64,000 nt of DNA from Bacteroides intestinalis. GTDB taxonomy: Bacteria > Bacteroidota > Bacteroidia > Bacteroidales > Bacteroidaceae. Below the pieces are notes generated by a model. It had not been told where the DNA came from, searched no databases, and saw nothing but the letters and a program-made list of their open reading frames with translations. The stretch covers positions 1-64,000 of the forward strand of contig NZ_QRZF01000018.1 in assembly GCF_003464595.1 (NCBI RefSeq). Reading direction: 5' to 3'. Shown in pieces: positions 36,186 through 45,273 of this stretch; within the stretch, counting starts at the first letter, position 1, and each line of letters opens with the position of its first letter. The translations under genes were made by a program, and so were the position numbers.

Positions 36186-36578
36186 ATGTTTAATTCGAAA
36201 AAAGGAATTGACGACAAGGTAAGTAATAAATTAACTACACTTTCCTGTCAAAGTTTAATAAAAGGTGATTGTTCTATCGATGGAGATATGCGCATCGACG
36301 GAATCGTAGAAGGAAATATTCAATGTACAGGTAAAATTGTTATTGGCCCCGAAGGAAGAATACACGGAAATCTTTCTTGTACACATGCCTGTCTACATGG
36401 AACTATCATCGGTGATGCTTATATAAAGGAAGAACTCACTCTGAAAGCTAATTGCGTGATGCAAGGTAATATTTATACCAGTAAATTGGAGATAGAATCA
36501 CAAGCTAAATTCAATGGAACCTGTAACACGAATGATACCAATAATGAGATAAAATTATTGGAAGCAGTTACTGAATAA
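36186..36578 (+). CDS. Bactofilin (polymer-forming cytoskeletal protein)
   Basis: A 130-residue bactofilin (DUF583). The central right-handed beta-helix shows the repeating pattern CSIDGDMRIDGIVEGNIQCT and KIVIGPEGRIHGNLSC, with Gly and hydrophobic residues at regular spacing. Tails are short and polar, without a membrane helix. Such proteins polymerise without nucleotide and scaffold envelope enzymes. It is 21 bases after the Rel gene and probably co-transcribed with it. Confidence 0.88.
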   Translation: MFNSKKGIDDKVSNKLTTLSCQSLIKGDCSIDGDMRIDGIVEGNIQCTGKIVIGPEGRIHGNLSCTHACLHGTIIGDAYIKEELTLKANCVMQGNIYTSKLEIESQAKFNGTCNTNDTNNEIKLLEAVTE

Positions 36579-36687
36579 CATTATTTACAATAGATTCAAT
36601 TTAACAAAACCACCTTTCTGAAAAAAGTTTTATCTTATATAGGCGTTCATTATTAATATAAAATAGCTACTTTTGCAGTATATATCA
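36579..36687. promoter_or_regulatory. Promoter region of the aryl-polyene-type cluster
   Basis: TACTTTTG (36668-36675) is a good -7 box; no clear TTTG stands 20 bases upstream. The start point would be near 36682, only about six bases before the ATG at 36688 and 18 before an in-frame ATG at 36700. No terminator for the bactofilin gene is visible in this gap. Confidence 0.6.
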
Positions 36688-38229
36688 ATGAAGTATACTA
36701 TGATAGTCGGCAAATATATAAATTTGGGAACGCTCCAGAAACTACTGTTTAATGGTGAGAAGGTGATTATTTCTGATGAATGTATTCAAGAAGTAGATAA
36801 GAGTTTCCGTTTTTTGAAGGATTTTTCAAGTGATAAAATTATTTACGGAATAAATACAGGATTCGGGCCTATGGCTCAATATAGAATTGAGGATAAATCA
36901 TTAACAGAACTACAATATAATATCATCAGAAGCCACTCTACCGGAGCAGGTAAACCATTACCTCCTCTTTATGTAAAAGCAGCAATGATTGCCCGACTAT
37001 TCACCTTTTTACAAGGAAAATCAGGTATACATACAGAATTGGTAGAACTACTTGTTAAATTCATTAACCTGGATATTTTTCCGTATATACCGGAACACGG
37101 CAGTGTAGGTGCCAGTGGCGATTTAGTGCAATTGGCCCATATAGCATTGACTTTGATCGGCGAAGGAGAAGTGTTCTATCAAGGACAACTACAACCTACC
37201 GCCCAGGTGCTTGAGAAGAATCATCTCAAACCTTTCTCTATCCACATTCGTGAGGGACTTTCAGTAACAAACGGTACTTCCGTCATGACGGGTATCGGCA
37301 TTGTTAATCTGATTTATGCACGCCAATTACTAAACTGGTCCGTATGCGCCTCAGTAATGATGAATGAGATTGCCGCATCCTATGATGATTTTGTTTCTCA
37401 GCCGCTAAACGATGCCAAGCTTCATAAAGGACAGCAGAAAATAGCTGAAGCTATGAGAGCCTGGATGTCGGGCAGCCAATGCACACGCAAGAGAGAAAAT
37501 GAACTGTATGGACAGAAACACGAGGAAAAGATCTTCGAACATAAAGTACAGCCTTATTATTCGCTAAGATGTACTCCACAGATACTGGGACCGGTTTATG
37601 ACACATTGATAAATACGGAAGAAGTCTTAATCAACGAAATCAACTCAGCCTGTGACAACCCGATTGTTGATCCGGAAACCCAAAATGTATATCATGGTGG
37701 AAACTTTCATGGTGATTATATCTCTTTCGAGATGGATAAATTAAAAATTGCCATTACTAAATTGACAATGCTAAGTGAACGCCAGTTGAACTATCTGTTC
37801 CATGATCGTATCAACGGAATACTTCCCCCATTTGTCAATCTGGGAGTGCTGGGACTAAACTATGGATTGCAAGCTTCGCAATTCACGGCAACTTCCACTA
37901 CTGCAGAGTGTCAGACACTATCCAACCCAATGTATGTGCATAGTATCCCTAACAACAATGACAATCAAGACATTGTGAGCATGGGAACGAATTCTGCATT
38001 AATAGCCAAAACAGTTATTGAGAATTCTTATCAAGTCATGAGCATTCTGTTTATGGGGATTGTACAGGCGGTGGATTATTTAAAGATACAAGATCAATTG
38101 AGCACGGAATCACGCAATGTGTACAATGAAATCCGGGCATTCTTCCCTGTATTTTCCCAAGATACTCCTAAGTATAAGGAAATAGAGGCTATGAATGAAT
38201 ACTTGAAAAATAAGAAATTCAATTTATAA
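36688..38229 (+). CDS. Aromatic amino acid ammonia-lyase (HAL/TAL family), starter-unit enzyme
   Basis: A 513-residue lyase of the MIO family. EHGSVGASGDLVQLAH (about 142-157) contains the Ala-Ser-Gly triad that cyclises to the electrophilic MIO cofactor. YGINTGFGPMA, the substrate-loop IRSHSTGAGKPLP and NGTSVMTGIG are also typical. Its position at the head of a polyene cluster with a PaaK-like ligase suggests that it makes cinnamate or 4-coumarate rather than urocanate; no other histidine-utilisation genes are nearby. Substrate cannot be fixed by eye. The start at 36688 (MKYTM) is preferred over an upstream TTG; 36700 is an alternative. It abuts the next gene without a gap. Confidence 0.88.
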   Translation: MKYTMIVGKYINLGTLQKLLFNGEKVIISDECIQEVDKSFRFLKDFSSDKIIYGINTGFGPMAQYRIEDKSLTELQYNIIRSHSTGAGKPLPPLYVKAAMIARLFTFLQGKSGIHTELVELLVKFINLDIFPYIPEHGSVGASGDLVQLAHIALTLIGEGEVFYQGQLQPTAQVLEKNHLKPFSIHIREGLSVTNGTSVMTGIGIVNLIYARQLLNWSVCASVMMNEIAASYDDFVSQPLNDAKLHKGQQKIAEAMRAWMSGSQCTRKRENELYGQKHEEKIFEHKVQPYYSLRCTPQILGPVYDTLINTEEVLINEINSACDNPIVDPETQNVYHGGNFHGDYISFEMDKLKIAITKLTMLSERQLNYLFHDRINGILPPFVNLGVLGLNYGLQASQFTATSTTAECQTLSNPMYVHSIPNNNDNQDIVSMGTNSALIAKTVIENSYQVMSILFMGIVQAVDYLKIQDQLSTESRNVYNEIRAFFPVFSQDTPKYKEIEAMNEYLKNKKFNL

Positions 38230-38958
38230 ATGAAATACGCATTAATTACAGGCGGAAGCCGGGGCATAGGACGTGCTGTCAGCATCAAACTGGCAGAAAA
38301 AGGATATACCGTGCTGATTAATTATCAAAGCAATGATAAGGAAGCGGCTAATACCCTGCAACTCGTTCGAGAGCAAGGAGGAGATGGAGAACTACTAAAG
38401 TTCGATGTAAGCAGCCCGGCAGCAGTATCCGAAGCGTTAAACACCTGGAGTGCCCAACATCCGGATGAATATATTGAAGTACTGATTAACAATGCAGGAA
38501 TTCGCAAAGACAATTTAATGCTCTGGATGACCGAACCTGAATGGAACGGAGTACTGAATACCAGCTTGAATGGATTCTTTTATGTCACCCAGGCATTGCT
38601 TAAAAACATGTTAGTCAAACGTTTCGGCCGCATTGTCAATATAGTTTCGCTATCAGGTATCAAAGGTATGCCCGGACAAACAAATTATTCTGCTGCTAAA
38701 GGGGGTGTCATTGCCGCTACCAAAGCATTAGCCCAGGAAGTGGCAAAGAAGCATGTAACAGTCAATGCTGTGGCCCCCGGATTCATCCGTACGGAAATGA
38801 CCGAAGACATCAACGAGAACGAATGGAAAAAGCACATCCCTGCCGGGCGCTTCGGTGAACCGGAAGAAGTGGCTGATCTTGTAAGTTTCTTAGTTTCCCC
38901 CAACGCCTCTTATATCACAGGTGAAGTTATTTCAATCAATGGAGGACTGCATACATGA
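38230..38958 (+). CDS. 3-oxoacyl-ACP reductase (FabG-like SDR) of the polyene synthase
   Basis: A 242-residue short-chain dehydrogenase. Cofactor motif GGSRGIGRAV (about 8-17), NNAGIRKDNLM, catalytic Ser in IVSLSGIKG and the YSAAKGG Tyr-Lys pair (about 155), then GFIRTEM. It should reduce the beta-keto group after each elongation round. Its first codon directly follows the ammonia-lyase stop and its stop overlaps the next KS by four bases. Confidence 0.9.
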   Translation: MKYALITGGSRGIGRAVSIKLAEKGYTVLINYQSNDKEAANTLQLVREQGGDGELLKFDVSSPAAVSEALNTWSAQHPDEYIEVLINNAGIRKDNLMLWMTEPEWNGVLNTSLNGFFYVTQALLKNMLVKRFGRIVNIVSLSGIKGMPGQTNYSAAKGGVIAATKALAQEVAKKHVTVNAVAPGFIRTEMTEDINENEWKKHIPAGRFGEPEEVADLVSFLVSPNASYITGEVISINGGLHT

Positions 38959-40175
38959 GAAGAGTTGTCATTACAGGAATGGGAATTTACTCGTGCATCG
39001 GCAAGAATCTGAGCGAAGTAACATACTCATTATATAACGGTAAATCGGGAATCGGCATCGATCCCCACCGGAAAGAAATGGGGTATATTTCTGCACTGAC
39101 TGGTCTGCTGGAACGCCCTGATCTTAAAAAAATGCTGGACAGACGGAAACGTCTCTGTTTGCCTGAACAGGGAGAATATGCCTATCTGGCAAGTGTAGAA
39201 GCTTTCAAAAATGCAGGCATTGATGGAGCATTCCTGGAAGCAAATGAAGTAGGAATACTGTATGGAAATGACAGTAGTACTGCACCGATTATTAATGCCG
39301 TAGATATTATCCGGGAAAAGAAGAATACCGTTCTGGTAGGTTCCGGTTCTATTTTCCAGTCGATGAATTCGACTGTATCTATGAACCTGTCGGTCATCTT
39401 CAAACTCAGAGGAGTAAACTTCACAATCTCCGGTGCTTGTGCAAGCGGTTCACACGCCATTGGCATGGGTTATCTGCTTATCAGGTCAGGATTGCAAGAG
39501 TGTATTCTTTGTGGCGGTGCACAAGAAGTAAATCCATTCTCAGTAGGTAGTTTCGACGGATTAAGTGCATTCTCTACCCGGGAAGATGAGCCTCAGCAAG
39601 CATCCAGACCCTTTGATAAAAGCAGGGACGGACTTGTGCCCAGCGGAGGTGGCGCCAGCCTGGTACTGGAAAGTTATGAATCAGCAGTTAAGCGAGGAGC
39701 ACCCATATTGGCAGAAATTATCGGCTACGGTTTTTCATCCAATGGAGATCACATATCTGTTCCTAATATAGACGGACCCAAGCGTTCACTGAAAATGGCT
39801 ATCCGGAATGCTGGAATCGCATTGGATGAAATTAAATACATTAATGCGCACGCCACTTCTACTCCGATAGGTGATTTGAATGAAGCAAAAGCCATAGCAG
39901 AAGTATTTGAAGGACACCACCCGTATGTGGCTTCCACCAAGTCTATGACCGGTCACGAAATGTGGATGGCGGGTGCCAGCGAGGTTATCTATTCTACTTT
40001 AATGATGCAGAATAACTTCATTGCTCCCAACCTGAATTTCGAAGAGCCGGATGAAGCCTCTGCCCAACTTAAGATCCCCGCCCAACGAGTAAATATGGAA
40101 TTTGATACATTCCTGTCGAACTCATTCGGATTCGGAGGGACCAATTCTACATTAATTATTAAAAAAGTAAAGTAA
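38955..40175 (+). CDS. Beta-ketoacyl-ACP synthase (KS 1)
   Basis: A 406-residue FabF-type ketosynthase with an intact Cys-His-His triad: nucleophile in ISGACASGSHAIG (about 163), NAHATSTPIGD and STKSMTGHEMW. The C-terminal SNSFGFGGTNSTLII is standard. It overlaps fabG-like by four bases and precedes an ACP gene by seven. In aryl polyene systems several KS enzymes share priming and elongation; which step this one performs is not clear. Confidence 0.9.
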   Translation: MRRVVITGMGIYSCIGKNLSEVTYSLYNGKSGIGIDPHRKEMGYISALTGLLERPDLKKMLDRRKRLCLPEQGEYAYLASVEAFKNAGIDGAFLEANEVGILYGNDSSTAPIINAVDIIREKKNTVLVGSGSIFQSMNSTVSMNLSVIFKLRGVNFTISGACASGSHAIGMGYLLIRSGLQECILCGGAQEVNPFSVGSFDGLSAFSTREDEPQQASRPFDKSRDGLVPSGGGASLVLESYESAVKRGAPILAEIIGYGFSSNGDHISVPNIDGPKRSLKMAIRNAGIALDEIKYINAHATSTPIGDLNEAKAIAEVFEGHHPYVASTKSMTGHEMWMAGASEVIYSTLMMQNNFIAPNLNFEEPDEASAQLKIPAQRVNMEFDTFLSNSFGFGGTNSTLIIKKVK

Positions 40176-40182
40176 TATAAGT

Positions 40183-40440
40183 ATGACCCACGAAGAAATC
40201 ATTGAAAAGATAAGAGAAACCTTATCCGAGGAATTTGAAGTAGATATCGATCTTATCCAGCCTGATGCTCCGCTCATGCAAACCCTTGAGTTAGACAGTC
40301 TGGACCTGGTAGATATGGTAGTGTTGATTGAAAAGAACTTCGGTTTTAACGTAACCGGACAAGATTTTGTCGGAATAAAAACGTTCCAGGACTTCTATAA
40401 TCTCGTCATTACACGTATGGCCGAAAACAAAAACGAATAG
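40183..40440 (+). CDS. Acyl carrier protein (ACP 1)
   Basis: An 85-residue acidic ACP. The phosphopantetheine Ser lies in ELDSLDLVDMVVLIEKNFG (about residues 37-55). It is placed between a KS and an acyltransferase and would carry the growing polyene chain or its starter. Confidence 0.92.
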   Translation: MTHEEIIEKIRETLSEEFEVDIDLIQPDAPLMQTLELDSLDLVDMVVLIEKNFGFNVTGQDFVGIKTFQDFYNLVITRMAENKNE

Positions 40441-40445
40441 ACAAG

Positions 40446-41330
40446 ATGTGGAAAGGTAAAACCCGTGGCGGCGTATCCGGATACCTGTTTTTCATTTATA
40501 TGATCAGGTATTGTGGAGTAAAGGCTGCTTATGGTTTTCTGTCTCTGATTGTTCTTTATTTTATCCCTTTCGCTCCTAAAGCAACAAAGAGTATTTGGCA
40601 ATATGCCCGCCGTATCTTAAAACGGAACCGCATACAATCGGTGGGTTTATTGCTAAACAACTATTATCGTTTGGGACAGATACTCATAGACAAGGTAGCC
40701 ATTGGAAATGGAATGATCGACAAGTATCATTTCAAGTTCAATCACTATCAGGAGTTTCTAAATGTATTGGATGGAGATCAGGGAGTAATTATGATCGGCG
40801 CACACGTTGGTAACTGGGAAATCGGAACACCTTTTTTCAATGACTACAGTAAGAAGATGAATGTGGTGATGTACGATGCCGAACATCAAAAGATTAAAGA
40901 AATACTGAAGAAGAACGGACAGCAGCAACCTTACAAGATTATACCGGTCAACGAAGATAATCTGGCACATATATTTAAAATTACAGAAGCGCTGGATCAT
41001 AAAGAATACGTCTGTTTTCAGGGAGACCGTTATCTGAATGCAGACAAACTGCTGACCTGTAAATTTATGGGACACGAAGCTTGTTTTCCAATCGGCCCTT
41101 TCCTATTGGCATCACGGATGAAAGTTCCTGTAGTTTTCTATTTTGCAATGAGAGAGGCTAAGCAAACCTATCATTTTCATTTTATACTGGCAGAAAAGGT
41201 ATCCGGCTCAAAAGAGAAAAGGGCAGAGCAATTACTATTAGAACAATATGTGAACGCTCTGGAAAAAGTAATCAGCCAGTATCCCGAACAATGGTTCAAC
41301 TATTATCCTTTCTGGAAGTCGCTTGAATAA
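40446..41330 (+). CDS. LpxL/HtrB-family lysophospholipid acyltransferase-like protein
   Basis: A 294-residue acyltransferase of the lipid A late-acyltransferase family. A hydrophobic segment lies at about 20-40, and the catalytic motif is GAHVGNWEIG (His and Glu, about 118-127). FQGDRYLNADK and the late PEQWFNYYPFW match family blocks. In this cluster it may transfer the aryl polyene chain to a lipid or sugar acceptor, replacing a fatty acyl chain. The acceptor is unknown. Confidence 0.85.
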   Translation: MWKGKTRGGVSGYLFFIYMIRYCGVKAAYGFLSLIVLYFIPFAPKATKSIWQYARRILKRNRIQSVGLLLNNYYRLGQILIDKVAIGNGMIDKYHFKFNHYQEFLNVLDGDQGVIMIGAHVGNWEIGTPFFNDYSKKMNVVMYDAEHQKIKEILKKNGQQQPYKIIPVNEDNLAHIFKITEALDHKEYVCFQGDRYLNADKLLTCKFMGHEACFPIGPFLLASRMKVPVVFYFAMREAKQTYHFHFILAEKVSGSKEKRAEQLLLEQYVNALEKVISQYPEQWFNYYPFWKSLE

Positions 41331-41345
41331 ACTAAAATCAACAAA

Positions 41346-42431
41346 ATGAAACTATTTCCTTCTTTACAAAAGAGATACACCAAAGAACGATTCACCGCTG
41401 TGCAAGCACAGCGGTTGGCACAAGAAATCGCTTTTGGTCCCATTGTATTCCAAGTTTCACGCCTGATGCTGAAATTCGGTATTTTCCGCTTGCTTTCCGA
41501 CAACCGGGAAGGTCTGTCACTGGAACAGATCAGCCAGAACACCGGATTGTCAAAGTATACCGCACAAGTTTTACTGGAAGCCTCACTCACCATAGGTACT
41601 GTATTGGTAAAAGACGATCAATATATACTGGCAAAGGCCGGATGGTTCCTGTTGAATGATGAGATGGCACAAGTGAACATGGATTTTAATCAGGACGTCA
41701 ACTACAAAGGTCTGTTCCATCTGGAAGAAGCATTGCTAAATGGTCGCCCCGAAGGTTTGAAAGAATTGGGAAACTGGCCCACGATTTACGAAGGATTATC
41801 CAGTTTACCCGAGCAAGTGCAGAAAAGCTGGTTCGGCTTCGACCATTTTTATTCAGACAATTCTTTCGACCAGGCACTCGAAATCGTATTCAGCCACTCT
41901 CCCCGGACTCTGCTCGATGTAGGAGGTAATACAGGTAGATGGGCTACTAAATGTGTGCAATACAACGAGAAAGTAGAAGTTACCATTATGGATTTACCCC
42001 AACAACTGGAAATGATGAAACAAAAGACGGAAAATATTTCCGGGCACGAGCGTATTCATGGACATGGTGTAAATCTTCTCGATGAAAATGTACCTTTCCC
42101 GAAAGGTTTTGATGCAATCTGGATGAGCCAGTTTCTGGATTGTTTTTCCGAGAAAGAAGTTATCAGTATACTCTCACGGGCTGCTCAGTCCATGTCTACA
42201 GAAGGACGACTTTACATTATGGAAACATTCTGGGACCGACAGAAGTTCGAAACTGCTGCCTACTGCCTGACACAGATCAGTATATACTTTACTGCTATGG
42301 CAAATGGTAACAGCAAAATGTATCACTCCGACGATATGGCACGGTGCATTCAAGAATCAGGGTTGGAAATAGAGGAAATATATGACAACTTGGGATTGGG
42401 ACACAGTATTGTAAAATGTAAGCTGAAATGA
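41346..42431 (+). CDS. SAM-dependent O-methyltransferase
   Basis: A 361-residue methyltransferase with an N-terminal winged-helix dimerisation region (about 30-110, LSLEQISQNTGLSKYTAQVL) and a C-terminal Rossmann domain starting TLLDVGGNTGRWATK (about 196). The plan matches small-molecule O-methyltransferases. It probably methylates the aryl head group, as in some aryl polyenes. Its stop overlaps the next start by four bases. Confidence 0.82.
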   Translation: MKLFPSLQKRYTKERFTAVQAQRLAQEIAFGPIVFQVSRLMLKFGIFRLLSDNREGLSLEQISQNTGLSKYTAQVLLEASLTIGTVLVKDDQYILAKAGWFLLNDEMAQVNMDFNQDVNYKGLFHLEEALLNGRPEGLKELGNWPTIYEGLSSLPEQVQKSWFGFDHFYSDNSFDQALEIVFSHSPRTLLDVGGNTGRWATKCVQYNEKVEVTIMDLPQQLEMMKQKTENISGHERIHGHGVNLLDENVPFPKGFDAIWMSQFLDCFSEKEVISILSRAAQSMSTEGRLYIMETFWDRQKFETAAYCLTQISIYFTAMANGNSKMYHSDDMARCIQESGLEIEEIYDNLGLGHSIVKCKLK

Positions 42432-42862
42432 AAAAAGCTCCTATCATATCCGGTGAAGGAATCCTGAACCTGATACCACAACGACCGCCAATCGTTATGG
42501 TAGATTCATTCTGTGGCATTGAAGATAATTGTTCCTATTCAGGTCTCACAGTCACTGACGATAATATCTTCTGCCAGGAAGGCAAATTGCAGGAAGCAGG
42601 TCTTGTTGAACACATAGCCCAATCGGCGGCGGCACGGATTGGATATATCTATTTACAGAAAAATGAACCGGTGCCCTTAGGTTTTATTGGTTCGGTAGAT
42701 AAATTAGCCCTTCATCGTTTGCCGGAGATAGGACAGGAATTATTCACTGAAATTACAGTTATTCAGGAGGTATTCGATATTACTTTAGTATCTGCTTGTG
42801 TTAGTACTACGGAAGGAGTGATTGCAGAATGCCGGATGAAAATATTTTTAGATAAGAAATGA
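42428..42862 (+). CDS. Hotdog-fold 3-hydroxyacyl-ACP dehydratase, ApeP-like
   Basis: A 144-residue FabZ-related protein. IPQRPPIVMVD matches the FabZ opening and AGLVEHIAQSAAARIGY keeps the position of the catalytic Glu. The GHFP segment that carries the catalytic His in FabZ is absent; the equivalent stretch reads CQEGKLQEAG. ApeP-type proteins of aryl polyene clusters have this same arrangement as I recall. A second hotdog protein at 49249 has the His but lacks the Glu, so the two may form one active dehydratase. Confidence 0.82.
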   Translation: MKKAPIISGEGILNLIPQRPPIVMVDSFCGIEDNCSYSGLTVTDDNIFCQEGKLQEAGLVEHIAQSAAARIGYIYLQKNEPVPLGFIGSVDKLALHRLPEIGQELFTEITVIQEVFDITLVSACVSTTEGVIAECRMKIFLDKK

Positions 42863-43302
42863 GGCAAAAAACGAATCTGCATACACCTGCACTCATTGAC
42901 CGCACCACAATAAAGGTACGTTTCAGTGAAATAGACTCCATGCAAATCGTATGGCATGGTGAATATGTACGCTATTTTGAGGATGGAAGGGAGTCTTTCG
43001 GGAAACATTATGGCTTAGGATATATGGATATCTACAGTGAAGGATATATGGTACCCATCGTTGAGTTAAACTGCCAATTTAAGCAATCCTTATCCTTCGG
43101 TGAAGAAGTTATCATTGAAACCCGATACATCTCTTGTGAAGCTGCCAAGATTAAATTCGAATATGTACTATACCGGGCTACAGACAACAATATCGTTGCT
43201 ACCGGAAGTACGACTCAGGTTTTTCTAAATACTAACAGGGAGCTGGAGTTAGCAACTCCGGCTTTTTATCAGGAGTGGAAAAAGAAATGGAACATCCTAT
43301 AA
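42859..43302 (+). CDS. YbgC/4HBT-type acyl thioesterase
   Basis: A 147-residue hotdog thioesterase. KVRFSEIDSMQIVWHGEYVR (about 15-34) is the conserved 4HBT-family segment, with the catalytic Asp in EID and the substrate-side His in WHGEYV. It could release the finished polyene acid or clear stalled chains from an ACP. It overlaps the upstream dehydratase by four bases and the downstream KS by about 16. Confidence 0.85.
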   Translation: MRQKTNLHTPALIDRTTIKVRFSEIDSMQIVWHGEYVRYFEDGRESFGKHYGLGYMDIYSEGYMVPIVELNCQFKQSLSFGEEVIIETRYISCEAAKIKFEYVLYRATDNNIVATGSTTQVFLNTNRELELATPAFYQEWKKKWNIL

Positions 43303-45011
43303 CTGTATATATCACAGCTGATACTCTGATCAGTTCCTTAGGAGCAAATACCCGGGAGAATATAAAAGCAATCCGGGAATATCGAAGCGGAATCACCAGG
43401 CATGAAGCAGGAATCATATCTGATACCTCTATATTAGCTGCCACGATTCAACCGGAACAATGGGAAAGAGCAAAGAATTTGGGTACGTACACACGTCTGG
43501 AACAACTATTCATACTTGCCATTCAGGATATTCTGTCCCATTCCGAAATGAATCTGGCGGATGAAGATTGTGGCCTCATCCTATCCACTACTAAAGGTAA
43601 TATCGACCTGTTGGCCAATCATCCCGACGACCTTGATATCAGAGTTCATCTATGGGAAATGGGAAGAAGAATAAGCGAATATTTTCAGGCCGGCAACCGG
43701 GTAGAAGTTATTTCTAATGCCTGCATATCAGGAGTATCCGCTTTGATTGTAGCAAAGCGATGGATCGAATCCGGCAGATACAAAAAAGTCATAGTAGTGG
43801 GAGGTGATATCCTCTCCCACTTCATTACCAGCGGATTTCTATCTTTCAGATCCATCAGTCCCGAAAGATGCTGCCCTTATGATGCCCGGAGAGACGGACT
43901 CAATTTAGGAGAGGCTTGTGGTGCTATCCTGCTGAGTTCGGAAGGAAACGATACGGATATCATCCTGTCCGGAGGAGCCATTAGCAATGATGCCAATCAT
44001 ATTTCAGGCCCGTCACGTACAGGAGACGGACTTTACCTCGCCATACGGCAGGCTATGGAAGAAGCCGCAGTCCTTGCCGAAGACGTTAGTTTCATGAACA
44101 CACATGGAACGGCTACTGTCTATAACGATGAAATGGAATCGAAAGCTATTCATTTAGCCGGATTGGAAACCGTTCCGGTTCATAGTTTGAAATCTTATTT
44201 CGGTCATACTTTAGGGGCATCGGGAGTGATTGAATCTATTATCTGTATTCACGAACTAAAGGAAAACGTACTATTCGGTACATTAGGCTATGAAAAGCCC
44301 GGTGTCAGCATGCCTATTCTGGTGCAAGCTGACCATCAGGAAATACCCATGAAGCATTGTATCAAAACAGCATCCGGTTTCGGAGGTTGTAATGCTGCTA
44401 TCGTATTGACACTTCCCGCATATCAGAAACAGCCCTCAAGCGTACAATCACCGGTGACAGTTCATACAACCGCAACTGTTTCCATTGAGTATAGCTGTTT
44501 AAGTATGAATGGAGAGACCGTTTTTTCATCATCTGCCTCAAACTTTGCACAATTTATCCGCGAAGCATACAAAAATACAGGTGGAAGTAATATGAAATTC
44601 TACAAAATGGACGACCTTTGCAAACTGGGATATACTGCTGTTGAATATCTGTTGAAGGAGAAAAACTTTCAACCGGAAGAAATAGGGATATTGCTGGTTA
44701 ATGCTGCTGCCTCGCTGAATACGGATATTCGTCATCAGATGATTATCAATCAGGAAGGTGACCATGCAGCCAGTCCGACGGTATTTGTATACACTCTGCC
44801 TAACGTTGTAGCAGGTGAGATATGTATCCGTCATAAAATACAAGGAGAAAATACTTTCTTCATAGAAAAAGAATTCGATGCGGACAAATTGGAAGAATAT
44901 GCACGAATTATAATGAAGAAAGGTAATTTGAAAGCTTGCATCACCGGATGGTGCAACCTTTTAATGGAAGAGTATAAAGCTGATTTTAAACTAATAGAAG
45001 TACAACATTGA
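43287..45011 (+). CDS. Beta-ketoacyl synthase with a C-terminal KS-like extension (KS 2)
   Basis: A 574-residue protein. Residues about 5-380 form a ketosynthase with nucleophile Cys in VISNACISGVSAL (about 145), FMNTHGTATVYND and KSYFGHTLGASG. About 180 further residues follow. These resemble the N-terminal half of a KS-like protein (LLVNAAASLNTDIRHQ, then SPTVFVYTLPNVVAGEI), without an active-site Cys. I start at ATG 43287; a GTG at 43275 is in frame. The extra half-domain may be a docking or chain-length element. Confidence 0.82.
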   Translation: MEHPITVYITADTLISSLGANTRENIKAIREYRSGITRHEAGIISDTSILAATIQPEQWERAKNLGTYTRLEQLFILAIQDILSHSEMNLADEDCGLILSTTKGNIDLLANHPDDLDIRVHLWEMGRRISEYFQAGNRVEVISNACISGVSALIVAKRWIESGRYKKVIVVGGDILSHFITSGFLSFRSISPERCCPYDARRDGLNLGEACGAILLSSEGNDTDIILSGGAISNDANHISGPSRTGDGLYLAIRQAMEEAAVLAEDVSFMNTHGTATVYNDEMESKAIHLAGLETVPVHSLKSYFGHTLGASGVIESIICIHELKENVLFGTLGYEKPGVSMPILVQADHQEIPMKHCIKTASGFGGCNAAIVLTLPAYQKQPSSVQSPVTVHTTATVSIEYSCLSMNGETVFSSSASNFAQFIREAYKNTGGSNMKFYKMDDLCKLGYTAVEYLLKEKNFQPEEIGILLVNAAASLNTDIRHQMIINQEGDHAASPTVFVYTLPNVVAGEICIRHKIQGENTFFIEKEFDADKLEEYARIIMKKGNLKACITGWCNLLMEEYKADFKLIEVQH

Positions 45012-45012
45012 T

Positions 45013-45273
45013 ATGGAAGAATTAATAGAAAAACTAAAAAGAGAATTAATAGAAGAACTGAATCTTGAAGAAGTCACACCCGAAGAGATTAATCCTGATG
45101 AACCTCTGTTTGGTGACGGTGGTTTAGGACTCGATTCTATTGACGCACTTGAGATTATTCTTATTTTAGAGCGTAACTATGGAATCAAAATAAAGAATCC
45201 TGCAGAAGGGAAACAGATATTCTACTCAATACGTACATTAGCGAACTATATTTCTGAAAATCAGAAACAATGA
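45013..45273 (+). CDS. Acyl carrier protein (ACP 2)
   Basis: An 86-residue ACP with phosphopantetheine Ser in GLGLDSIDALEIILILE (about 37-53). It sits between two ketosynthases and overlaps the next by four bases. Two distinct ACPs are usual in aryl polyene clusters, one for priming and one for elongation. Confidence 0.92.
   Translation: MEELIEKLKRELIEELNLEEVTPEEINPDEPLFGDGGLGLDSIDALEIILILERNYGIKIKNPAEGKQIFYSIRTLANYISENQKQ

Noticed and set aside
36688..38229. Histidine ammonia-lyase of histidine utilisation
   Set aside because: The fold and motif fit, but no hutU, hutI or hutG neighbours are present, and the gene heads a polyketide operon, so an aromatic starter role is more likely.
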